Assembly: GCA_030672805.1 (NCBI GenBank)
Contig: DAOVFR010000072.1
Location: 1 to 9,833, forward strand
Reading direction: 5' to 3'
Source: Candidatus Krumholzibacteriota bacterium
GTDB taxonomy: Bacteria > Krumholzibacteriota > Krumholzibacteriia > Krumholzibacteriales > Krumholzibacteriaceae
DNA length: 9,833 nucleotides
Shown here: one piece after another, positions 1-6,750 of the stretch
Position numbering within the stretch: the first letter of the stretch is position 1
How the letters are laid out: each line of letters starts with the position of its first letter
The notes under the pieces: model-generated
The model's database searches: none
Told to the model about the DNA's origin: nothing
What the model saw: the letters and a program-made list of their open reading frames with translations, nothing else
Program-made: the position numbers and the translations under genes

Positions 1-1
1 G

Positions 2-166
2 TGGGCCGGCTACTAGTTAATCCTGTTGCTCGAGGTCCCGTTTGTAAACTTACTCGACCCTGAGATCGAGTTCCCATATTTTCCGGATAACGATTATACC
101 TTTGGAGGCCTCTTCCCCGGCATGACGAGAACCGACTGGGAAGATGTGATGAATATACTCCAGTAA
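2..166 (+). pseudogene. 3' remnant of an unrecognised gene, interrupted by an in-frame stop
   Basis: The frame that ends at TAA 164-166 is open from base 17 and codes about 49 residues that read like a real protein C-terminus: hydrophilic, rich in aromatic and acidic residues, ending in DWEDVMNILQ. An in-frame TAG at 14-16 separates it from the bases at the window edge, and the other two + frames also stop within the first 65 bases. No ATG with a ribosome binding site precedes it; only weak TTG/CTG candidates exist near 23-28. It could be the tail of a gene broken by mutation or a sequencing error close to a contig end, or a very short gene with a non-ATG start. The stop lies three bases before the start of the following gene, which suggests the two once formed one unit. 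I do not recognise the family. Confidence 0.35.
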
Positions 167-169
167 AAG

Positions 170-1720
170 GTGTGTTACATCAGCTCGAAACACGATTCAC
201 CCGGTTGGACACTGACGCCGGAGCCCGCAAAAAGGTTCCGGCGTTCAGCTCTCGCAGCCATCGTTCTGCTCGTAACCGCCCCGGCCGGGCCGTCACTGGC
301 AGTGGATCTCCCTGTCAGGGAGATCATCCTTGGCGCTTCCGATCAGGCGTTCCTGTATGAACTCGACTCACTCCGTCGTGCCCGGGTATCCTATGTCATC
401 TCGTACCAGGATCTGTACTTCGAAAAGAGCAGATTCCGCCTGCACGATTACCATATATGCGACCTGCGCATGCGCAGCCTCTTCCGGAAAGGAAAATTTC
501 TCTACGGAGTCACCTTCGGGCAAAATACTCTCACACTCAAACAGAACAACGTATATACAGATAACGACCGCATGCGCGGTGGACGATCGAGCGTGGGGGG
601 GCGTATACTGCTCGGCTGGGATTCGAAACGTCCGATCTGCACTCTTGGAATCGATCGGTTACGACTCCTGGGCTCCGTGGGCGGCGAGGACGGTGGCGCC
701 GCGTCATTCGAGGGAGCCATACGGTGGTACAGGCGGCTCGACCTCTACATGCTGGCGGCAACGTACCGGTCACGGATCGAGTTTACCGAAACGATGCTGG
801 GTTACAGGTTCCCGTTTAATTTCCCATTCGAAGTCCGGATGCTGTCTGGAAAGGCCGGTGCGGCATTCGGCCGTTCCCGTCTGGATATCAGTGGTGGATG
901 TGAGCTGTTGCTCGGCGAGGGCGAGAATGATCACGGATTCGAGAACTTACTCTATTTCCGGCGCGTTTCAGCCGGCGTCACGTTGAGCCGTGGAATCGTG
1001 CGGACCGGCACACCCGGAGGAATCAGCAGGGATCGATCGGCAGGCTCCCGCTTGCCCGGATTCATATTCGCTATCGACCATCACGAAGGCGTCGGCGATA
1101 TCGAGATGTACAAGGACGGTACGAGGTACATGAGACTGCAGGATTTCGAGCTTATCGATACAGCACTCCGGCTCGATGTCCTGCCGTTCGGGAGCTTCCG
1201 GGCCTTTGCCGGTTGGGAGCGGGTACGTATAATGCATTCTGGCGACTCGTTCTTCGATGTGTGGCCCTTCATTATCTGGGATGTGTTCCTGTCGAAGCGT
1301 TACAGGCTAGGCCCACTCGACGGCCGTCTCGACACGTGGTTTATCGGTGCCGGGGCGCTCATCCGTGCGGGACGTTTCGAAATCGATCTGGAAGGCCGCT
1401 TCGAATGGTGGCAGGACGAGGGAGACCTCAGATGGCTCGAGCGAAAGGAGATCCTCTATCCCTTTTTCTTCAAGTATGTTTCTCATGACGTACGGATCGA
1501 TCTCACCAACACATACGCGATCCAGCTCGAACCTTCATTTACATTTCACGCCACTGACGGCATTGCTTTCCATCTATCCTTGTTCGCAGCCGCACCGTTC
1601 GGAAAGGATGAGAAGCCACCAGAAACGAAACCCGTCCAGCCGACAGAGCCTGGAGAGACGGATGCACCGCGAAGGCACGGCGGCCTCGCCGGCCGCTTAT
1701 CCGTCGTATTCACCTTGTGA
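170..1720 (+). CDS. Exported protein, probable outer-membrane beta-barrel, unknown function
   Basis: This 516-residue frame starts at GTG 170 behind AAAAGG, close to the start. No in-frame ATG appears until about residue 100, so the GTG is the best available choice. An N-terminal export signal is clear: basic KRFRR at residues 21-25, a hydrophobic stretch at about 26-41, and a probable signal-peptidase I site after SLA (42-44). The mature part has no long hydrophobic helix. It consists of many short segments of alternating hydrophobic/aromatic and polar residues separated by Gly/Asp/Asn/Arg turns, the pattern of an amphipathic beta-barrel. A Pro/Glu/Lys-rich linker (about residues 476-505) precedes a last strand ending in RLSVVFTL, which resembles a C-terminal beta-signal, though the final residue is Leu rather than Phe or Trp. 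No named family is recognised. It converges on the minus-strand Kdo cluster. Barrel topology is an inference from composition. Confidence 0.75.
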   Translation: MCYISSKHDSPGWTLTPEPAKRFRRSALAAIVLLVTAPAGPSLAVDLPVREIILGASDQAFLYELDSLRRARVSYVISYQDLYFEKSRFRLHDYHICDLRMRSLFRKGKFLYGVTFGQNTLTLKQNNVYTDNDRMRGGRSSVGGRILLGWDSKRPICTLGIDRLRLLGSVGGEDGGAASFEGAIRWYRRLDLYMLAATYRSRIEFTETMLGYRFPFNFPFEVRMLSGKAGAAFGRSRLDISGGCELLLGEGENDHGFENLLYFRRVSAGVTLSRGIVRTGTPGGISRDRSAGSRLPGFIFAIDHHEGVGDIEMYKDGTRYMRLQDFELIDTALRLDVLPFGSFRAFAGWERVRIMHSGDSFFDVWPFIIWDVFLSKRYRLGPLDGRLDTWFIGAGALIRAGRFEIDLEGRFEWWQDEGDLRWLERKEILYPFFFKYVSHDVRIDLTNTYAIQLEPSFTFHATDGIAFHLSLFAAAPFGKDEKPPETKPVQPTEPGETDAPRRHGGLAGRLSVVFTL

Positions 1721-1791
1721 TTGAATCACCCGTCACGCGCGGCGGCGCCCGCCGCATCCTGCAGCTCTGAATTGTAGAACTCGATTCTACT
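1721..1791. terminator. Convergent intergenic hairpins, possible weak terminators
   Basis: Between the barrel gene and kdsD there are two perfect inverted repeats. GCGGCGG (1739-1745) pairs with CCGCCGC (1749-1755) around a three-base loop. GTAGAA (1774-1779) pairs with TTCTAC (1785-1790), overlapping the kdsD stop codon. Neither is followed by a T-run in either direction, so they are not classical intrinsic terminators. Position between converging genes makes a transcription-end or mRNA-3'-end role plausible. Confidence 0.35.
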
Positions 1792-2860
1792 TCAGACCGG
1801 CCCTCAGGATGTCGTGGATATGGACTATCCCGACAGGCCGGTCACCCTCGCCGGTGACGAAGAGCTGGGTGATCGGGCCCTTCGGATTCATCTCCATCTG
1901 CTCGAGTGCCTTGATGGCTCGCTCGTCAGCGCGTATGGTGCGGGGACCTGGTGTCATGAGCTCGGACACGCTGGTCTCGAGCGCCTTGGGGTTCTTAATG
2001 AGAATGCGCTTGATATCACCGTCGGTGATGATCCCGGCCAGCTCTCCCCGACCGTTGACGATGCCCGTGCACCCGAGGCGCTTGTTGGCGATCTCTAGGA
2101 GGGCCTCGCTCAGCAGCACGTTCTCCGCGACGAGCGGAACATCCTCGCCGCGGTGCATAAGCTCGTTCACGGTGATAAGAAGACGCTTGCCGAGCACCCC
2201 GCCCGGGTGGAGCCTGGCAAAGTCCTCCCTGCCGAAATTACGGCTCCTGAAAATCGCCACCGCCAGTGCATCACCGAGGACCATCGCCGCCGTGGTGCTT
2301 GTCGTCGGGATCATGTCCATCGGGCAGGCTTCCTTCGAGACCCCGGTCGAGAGAACGATATCGCTCGCCCCGGCCAGCGGTGAACGCTCGCTCGCCGTTA
2401 TCGAGATCATCTTCACCTTGATCGCCTTCAGGTATGGCAGAAGTTTCGCGATCTCCTCGTTGCCGCCGCTCTTGCTGACGGCGAGAAACACGTCATCCTC
2501 GCCCACCATGCCCATGTCCCCGTGTCCGGCTTCGACTGGATGGAGATAGACGGCGGGCGTTCCCGTGCTGCTCAGCGTCGCCGCGATCTTTCGGGCCACG
2601 ATCCCCGATTTGCCGATGCCGCATACAATAACCTTCCCCCTGCAGTCGAGCAGCAGTTCCACGGCCCCCTCGAACCCGGGGCCTATCCCCCGGAGAAGTT
2701 CCCGGAGCCCGTCGAGCTCGAGCGCTATCACCTCACGCCCCAGTTCAAGAACGTCCTCGCGCTTTCCCGCCGGGGAATCTCCTCCGGACGCACGTTTCTT
2801 TTCGCCGCGTTTCTTCCCAGCCGACTTTGCACCGGCCATATCTGGATGCCCGTCACCCAC
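1787..2860 (-). CDS. kdsD: D-arabinose-5-phosphate isomerase (KdsD/KpsF/GutQ family)
   Basis: Interconverts D-ribulose 5-phosphate and D-arabinose 5-phosphate, the first committed substrate for Kdo. Numbered from the upstream ATG at 2869, the sugar-isomerase (SIS) domain spans about residues 45-215 with GIGKSG (84-89), HPVEAGHGDMG (110-120), SKSGGNEE (132-139) and PTTSTT (188-193), all family hallmarks. Two CBS domains follow (about 237-290 and 300-358). The start needs care: ATG 2869 overlaps the kdsA stop as ATGA, but GGAGG (2870-2874) directly abuts it with no spacer. GTG 2860 sits nine bases behind the same GGAGG and is preferred here. An N-terminal Lys/Arg-rich tail of about 35 residues precedes the SIS domain and makes the protein longer than E. 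coli KdsD. It is the last gene of the Kdo/CTP string. GutQ or KpsF paralogues share this architecture; the neighbours favour KdsD. Confidence 0.93.
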   Translation of the reverse strand: MGDGHPDMAGAKSAGKKRGEKKRASGGDSPAGKREDVLELGREVIALELDGLRELLRGIGPGFEGAVELLLDCRGKVIVCGIGKSGIVARKIAATLSSTGTPAVYLHPVEAGHGDMGMVGEDDVFLAVSKSGGNEEIAKLLPYLKAIKVKMISITASERSPLAGASDIVLSTGVSKEACPMDMIPTTSTTAAMVLGDALAVAIFRSRNFGREDFARLHPGGVLGKRLLITVNELMHRGEDVPLVAENVLLSEALLEIANKRLGCTGIVNGRGELAGIITDGDIKRILIKNPKALETSVSELMTPGPRTIRADERAIKALEQMEMNPKGPITQLFVTGEGDRPVGIVHIHDILRAGLK

Positions 2861-2865
2861 GATAT

Positions 2866-3702
2866 TCATCCTCCAATCTCCGTCATTTCACGCACCAGCA
2901 GGAACACCCGTGACACATCAGCGAGCAGATGCGGAAGCTCGTCCATCGGGAACATTGCCTCGGCGTCGCATCGGCACGAGAGGGGATCGAAGTGCGTCTC
3001 GATAAAAAGCCCGTCACAGCCCGCGGCGGCGGCGGCTCGAGCCATGGCGCGCCCGTATTCGGGCCTTCCGCCCGAACGGTCGCCGAGTCCGCCCGGAAGC
3101 TGCAGCGAGTGCGTCACATCAAAGATAAGCGGTACACCGAAACGCTTCATCCTCGGAAAGGCGGTGAAATCCACCACCAGGTTGTTGTACCCGAAGAACG
3201 TTCCGCGCTCCGTTATCATCACTCCCCCGGCGCCGCTCCGCTGCGCCTTCGCCACGGCGAGCCCCATCTCATCGGGAGAAAGGAACTGCCCTTTCTTGAG
3301 ATTGATGACCCTGCCGGAACGCGCGGCGGCGACGATCAGGCTCGTCTGCCTTGCGAGAAACGCCGGGATCTGGATGACGTCGCACACACCGGCCGCAGGA
3401 GCCACCTCGTCACGCCCGTGCACGTCGGTAAGCACCGGCGCCCCTGTCTTCTCACGGACCGCAGAGAGCATTTCGAGGCCGTCGTCGAGTCCCGGGCCGG
3501 TGTACGAATCGATCGATGACCTGTTATCCTTGAGATAACTCGATTTGAATATATAATAAAAGCCTTCCTTCGAGGCAAGCTCGGCGCAGCGTTCAGCAAC
3601 GCGGAGAGCATCGTCACCGTCTTCCAGGACACACGGACCGGCGATCAGCAACGGTGTCGATTGCAATGAAATACTTTTTCCCTTAATAGTGATGGATCCC
3701 AT
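2866..3702 (-). CDS. kdsA: 3-deoxy-8-phosphooctulonate synthase (Kdo-8-phosphate synthase)
   Basis: Cytosolic enzyme condensing phosphoenolpyruvate with D-arabinose 5-phosphate to Kdo-8-phosphate for lipid A core. The frame is open further upstream into pyrG (to 3759), but ATG 3702 is chosen: GGAG lies five bases before it, it starts 11 bases after the pyrG stop, and the 278-residue product has the usual length. A TIM-barrel of the DAHP-synthase I/KdsA family shows IAGPC (20-24), FKSSYLKDNRSS (52-63), LTDVH (91-95), QIPAFLARQT (111-120), NLKKGQFLSP (134-143), TERGTFFGYNNLVVD (164-178) and FDVTHSLQLPG (194-204). Cys24, His198, Glu235 and Asp246 match the four metal ligands of the metal-dependent KdsA class; the metal-free class has Asn in place of this Cys. 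The usual KANRSS motif reads KDNRSS. Four bases of the frame overlap the upstream candidate ATG of kdsD. Confidence 0.97.
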   Translation of the reverse strand: MGSITIKGKSISLQSTPLLIAGPCVLEDGDDALRVAERCAELASKEGFYYIFKSSYLKDNRSSIDSYTGPGLDDGLEMLSAVREKTGAPVLTDVHGRDEVAPAAGVCDVIQIPAFLARQTSLIVAAARSGRVINLKKGQFLSPDEMGLAVAKAQRSGAGGVMITERGTFFGYNNLVVDFTAFPRMKRFGVPLIFDVTHSLQLPGGLGDRSGGRPEYGRAMARAAAAAGCDGLFIETHFDPLSCRCDAEAMFPMDELPHLLADVSRVFLLVREMTEIGG

Positions 3703-3713
3703 GCCCCCTCCGA

Positions 3714-5372
3714 TCACACATCCTGCCGGGCGGCCGTCGAGGCGTTGCGTTCGCCGCATGCGCCCCGCCTGAACCTCTTTGCCGCGGCAACGAGACCCTT
3801 GAACAGGGGGTGGGCTCTCTGGGGACGTGATTTCAGTTCGGGGTGAAACTGTGAGGCGACGAAATACGGGTGAGAGGGAAGCTCGATCATCTCGACGAGA
3901 TTGCCGTCGGGGGAAAGACCGGAGATGACGAGACCGTTCTCCTCCAGCCTTTCGCGGTAATCATTGTTGACTTCCCACCGGTGCCTGTGACGCTCCGAGA
4001 TCTCGGCAACGCCGTACAATCGCCGTGCAAGCGAATCTTTTTTCAGCACGCACGGGTAGGCGCCGAGCCGCATCGTCCCGCCCATTTTCGACCGGTTCCG
4101 CTGCTCGATCATCAGGTCGATCACCGGGTGGGGCACGTCGTCTTCGAACTCGGAACTCCCCGCCTCGAGACCGCACATCGCCCTCGCGAACTCGATCACG
4201 GCGCACTGAAGGCCGAGGCATATACCGAGAAAAGGGATTCCATTCTCGCGGGCGTACCGGATCGCGGATATCTTACCCTCGATCCCCCTGTCGCCGAATC
4301 CCCCCGGCACGAGCACCCCATGCATGCCCTCCAGGTGCGCTTCGGGGCCTTCCGCTTCCACCTTCTCCGTATCCACCCACTTTATATTCACGTGCACGTC
4401 GTTCTCAACCCCGGCATGTATGAACGATTCGATGATGCTCTTGTAGGCGTCGACGAGGTGCACGTACTTGCCGCAGATTGCGATATCGACGCTCTCGGTC
4501 ATCGAGTAGATCTTGTGGACCATCTTCTCCCACTCGACGAGGTCGGGCGGAGGGCATTGTATGCCGAGTTTCTCGACGATGATATCGTCCAGGTCCTGCT
4601 TGTGGAACTGGAGCGGCACCTGGTAGATCGAGTCTACGTCGCGCGCCTCGATGACCTCCTTTTCCTCGACGTTGCAGAAGAGGGCAATCTTGCTCTTGAT
4701 CTCCTGGCTCAGGGGCCTGTCCGTCCTGCAGACGAGAATGTCCGGCTGGATACCGATCTCCCGCATGCCCTTAACGCTGTGCTGCGTCGGTTTCGTCTTG
4801 AGTTCGCGGGCCGCCTTGATATAGGGAACGAGCGTGAGGTGAACGTAGAGTGTGTTCCGTCTCCCAACGTCGAGTCTGAACTGCCTGATCGCCTCGAGGA
4901 ACGGCAGCCCCTCGATGTCACCGGACGTTCCCCCGATCTCGGTGATGACCACGTCGACGTTCTCCCCGTTCTCCGCGGCGAAACGGATGCGGCCCTTGAT
5001 CTCCTCGGTCACATGCGGAACGATCTGTACCGTCCTTCCAAGGTATCCGCCGTCGCGCTCCCGGTTGATCACCGCCTCGTATATCTGGCCGGCCGTCACG
5101 TTAGAACGCTGGCTCAGGTCACGGTCGATGAAACGCTCGTAGTGACCTAGATCGAGGTCCGTCTCGGCGCCGTCGTCGGTGACGAAAACCTCACCGTGCT
5201 GGAACGGGCTCATCGTGCCCGGATCGACATTGAGATAGGGATCGAATTTCTGGAGGACGACGTTCAAACCGCGCTGTTTGAGCAGCAGGCCTATCGATGA
5301 ACTGGCGATACCTTTTCCCAGGGACGACACCACCCCGCCCGTGATGAATATGTATTTTGTAATCTTGCCCAA
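3714..5372 (-). CDS. pyrG: CTP synthase (glutamine-hydrolysing)
   Basis: Converts UTP to CTP with ATP and glutamine; in this context it feeds KdsB, which consumes CTP. The 552-residue product has the usual two domains. The N-terminal amidoligase domain carries the P-loop GGVVSSLGKG (12-21), DPYLNVDPGTM (44-54) and ETDLDLGHYERF (70-81). The C-terminal class I glutamine amidotransferase domain (about 290-535) has PGGFGDRG (356-363), the nucleophile Cys385 in FLGICLGLQ, and the His510/Glu512 pair in FHPE. The start is a TTG at 5372, giving a normal family N-terminus (KYIFITGG); a purine-rich GGAGAGAGGG lies upstream and no in-frame ATG fits. The C-terminus has a short Arg/Ala-rich tail after residue 530. 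It lies 57 bases after kdsB and 11 before kdsA. A kdsB-pyrG-kdsA arrangement is known from several Gram-negative groups. Confidence 0.98.
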   Translation of the reverse strand: MGKITKYIFITGGVVSSLGKGIASSSIGLLLKQRGLNVVLQKFDPYLNVDPGTMSPFQHGEVFVTDDGAETDLDLGHYERFIDRDLSQRSNVTAGQIYEAVINRERDGGYLGRTVQIVPHVTEEIKGRIRFAAENGENVDVVITEIGGTSGDIEGLPFLEAIRQFRLDVGRRNTLYVHLTLVPYIKAARELKTKPTQHSVKGMREIGIQPDILVCRTDRPLSQEIKSKIALFCNVEEKEVIEARDVDSIYQVPLQFHKQDLDDIIVEKLGIQCPPPDLVEWEKMVHKIYSMTESVDIAICGKYVHLVDAYKSIIESFIHAGVENDVHVNIKWVDTEKVEAEGPEAHLEGMHGVLVPGGFGDRGIEGKISAIRYARENGIPFLGICLGLQCAVIEFARAMCGLEAGSSEFEDDVPHPVIDLMIEQRNRSKMGGTMRLGAYPCVLKKDSLARRLYGVAEISERHRHRWEVNNDYRERLEENGLVISGLSPDGNLVEMIELPSHPYFVASQFHPELKSRPQRAHPLFKGLVAAAKRFRRGACGERNASTAARQDV

Positions 5373-5429
5373 CCTGCCCTCTCTCCGGCCATTGTCGTGT
5401 TTGCGGCGGTTGTAAAAACCTCCAACACC

Positions 5430-6152
5430 TTAACTGCTTTTCAAACGCTTTTCAACTCTTTTTATATCGCCGGGTCGATCGACACCCATCGACGTGCCCC
5501 TGCAGGTGATTACCCTTATTCCGTACCCGTTCTCCAGCGCCCTGAGCTGCTCGAGCGATTCCCTCTCTTCGAGGGGACCACGCTTCAGCGAGCCGAACCG
5601 AAGAAGAAATGACCGGCGGTAAGCATAGACACCGATATGATGAAGGAATCTTCCGGGGCCGAACGGCACGGGCGACCTGGAGAAGTAAAGCGCGTTACCG
5701 CTGCGGTCCACAACAACCTTTACGACGTCGGACCTCCCGAAGGCCGCTGGGTCGTCAGACCGGGATGCAAGCGTTCCCATCACGATACGGCTGTTTTCCC
5801 GCATGCATGCAATCATCCTCTCGACACCGCGAACGGGAAACAGCGGCTCGTCTCCCTGTACGTTGAGGACGATACCGAACCGGAACATGGAAGCGACCTC
5901 GCGGACGCGGGACGTCCCCGTCCGGTGCCCCCTTCCGGTCATGACGGCCTCGCCGCCCGCCGATTCGACTACGGAACGTATCCGTTCATCGTCGGTCGCT
6001 ACGACGACCCTGTCGGCGCTCCGTACCGCCGACGCGCGCCGGTATACGTGCAGGATCATCGGTTCGCCCCGGATCGGGGCGAGCGGCTTGCCGGGAAACC
6101 GCGTGGAATGGTACCTCGCGGGAATAACGATCAGCACCCTGGAACGGGACAA
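5430..6152 (-). CDS. kdsB: 3-deoxy-manno-octulosonate cytidylyltransferase (CMP-Kdo synthetase)
   Basis: Activates Kdo with CTP to CMP-Kdo for transfer to lipid A. The 240-residue length is typical. Visible motifs are IPARYHSTRFPGKPL (10-24, nucleotide-binding loop), VATDDERI (51-58), NVQGDEPL (97-104) with metal-binding Asp101, KVVVDRSGNALYFSRSPVP (145-163), HHIGVYAYRR (171-180), GPLEERESLEQLRALENG (192-209) and GVDRPGDI (223-230), where Asp225 matches the second metal-binding Asp. One deviation: the family SGT(E/D)R motif reads TGTSR, with Ser at residue 81 for the acidic residue. The start is TTG 6152, with GAGG six bases upstream (GAGGTGGACA), 18 bases after the fumarase beta gene. pyrG follows 57 bases later, probably on the same transcript. 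Family assignment is secure; the effect of Ser81 is unknown. Confidence 0.95.
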   Translation of the reverse strand: MSRSRVLIVIPARYHSTRFPGKPLAPIRGEPMILHVYRRASAVRSADRVVVATDDERIRSVVESAGGEAVMTGRGHRTGTSRVREVASMFRFGIVLNVQGDEPLFPVRGVERMIACMRENSRIVMGTLASRSDDPAAFGRSDVVKVVVDRSGNALYFSRSPVPFGPGRFLHHIGVYAYRRSFLLRFGSLKRGPLEERESLEQLRALENGYGIRVITCRGTSMGVDRPGDIKRVEKRLKSS

Positions 6153-6170
6153 TGTCCACCTCGAGAGCTG

Positions 6171-6725
6171 TTACCGGGCGTACTTCTTCTGCCCTTCCTT
6201 GTATATATTGCCGCCCTGGCTGTCCTGTGCGACGATCACGGGAAAGTCCTCGACGGTCAGCTTCCGGATCGCCTCGGAGCCGAGGTCCTCGTACGCGATG
6301 ATCTCGGCCTTCGTGATCCGCTTCGATATCAACGCGGCAGCGCCGCCGGTAGCGGCGAAGTAGACCGCGCCGTGTTCCTTCATCGCGTCGACAACCGGCT
6401 CTGACCGCTCGCCCTTGCCGATCATACCCTTCAGACCTTTCTCTATGAGCGCCGGCGTGTACGGGTCCATACGGTAACTCGTCGTCGGACCGGCGGATCC
6501 GATCGCTTTGCCCGGAGGCGTCGGCGACGGGCCAACGTAGTAGATGACCTGGCCTTGAAGGGGCATCGGGAGCTCCTTGCCTTCCCCCAGAAGATCGACG
6601 AGCCGTTTGTGTGCCGCATCGCGTGCCGTGTACACGTCTCCGGTCAGCGTAACCCTGTCACCCGCCTTGAGCTTGCTCACGACATCTGTATCGAGAGGAA
6701 CGGTAAGCTTGTACTCTGCCATCAT
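6171..6725 (-). CDS. Class I fumarate hydratase / L(+)-tartrate dehydratase, beta subunit
   Basis: Second subunit (C-terminal fumarase domain) of the oxygen-sensitive Fe-S hydro-lyase that interconverts fumarate and malate, or dehydrates L-tartrate. The 184-residue length fits a stand-alone beta subunit. Motifs include RDAAHKR (35-41), YYVGPSPTPPGKAIGSAGPT (62-81), TTSYRMDPYTP (81-91), GKG (103-105), ATGGAAAL (125-132) and DSQGGNIY (168-175), as in the FumA/B C-terminal domain and TtdB. Two ATGs sit in tandem at 6725 and 6722. The AGG of GCAGGTGA lies three bases before the first and six before the second, so 6722 may be the true start. It follows the alpha subunit by 25 bases and precedes kdsB by 18, so subunits are co-expressed and the pair is embedded in the Kdo/CTP operon. 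Fumarase and tartrate dehydratase cannot be separated by motif alone. Confidence 0.93.
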   Translation of the reverse strand: MMAEYKLTVPLDTDVVSKLKAGDRVTLTGDVYTARDAAHKRLVDLLGEGKELPMPLQGQVIYYVGPSPTPPGKAIGSAGPTTSYRMDPYTPALIEKGLKGMIGKGERSEPVVDAMKEHGAVYFAATGGAAALISKRITKAEIIAYEDLGSEAIRKLTVEDFPVIVAQDSQGGNIYKEGQKKYAR

Positions 6726-6750
6726 TCACCTGCCTGAAAGTGATAGTGTG

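Noticed and set aside
2522..3538. Long + strand open frame of 338 codons
   Set aside because: It runs antisense across both kdsD and kdsA, has low-complexity Ser/Arg/Pro content, and no family resemblance.
3703..3759. Extended N-terminus for KdsA starting at 3759 within pyrG
   Set aside because: The extra 19 residues lack family similarity, and ATG 3702 has its own well-spaced ribosome binding site just after the pyrG stop.
3870..5150. Long + strand open frame of 426 codons
   Set aside because: It lies wholly antisense to pyrG, whose motifs are unmistakable; it is a by-product of GC-rich codon use.
5408..5420. GGTT-GTAAA-AACC inverted repeat between kdsB and pyrG as a terminator
   Set aside because: The stem is only four pairs, and the T-run lies inside rather than after the hairpin, so termination is unlikely.
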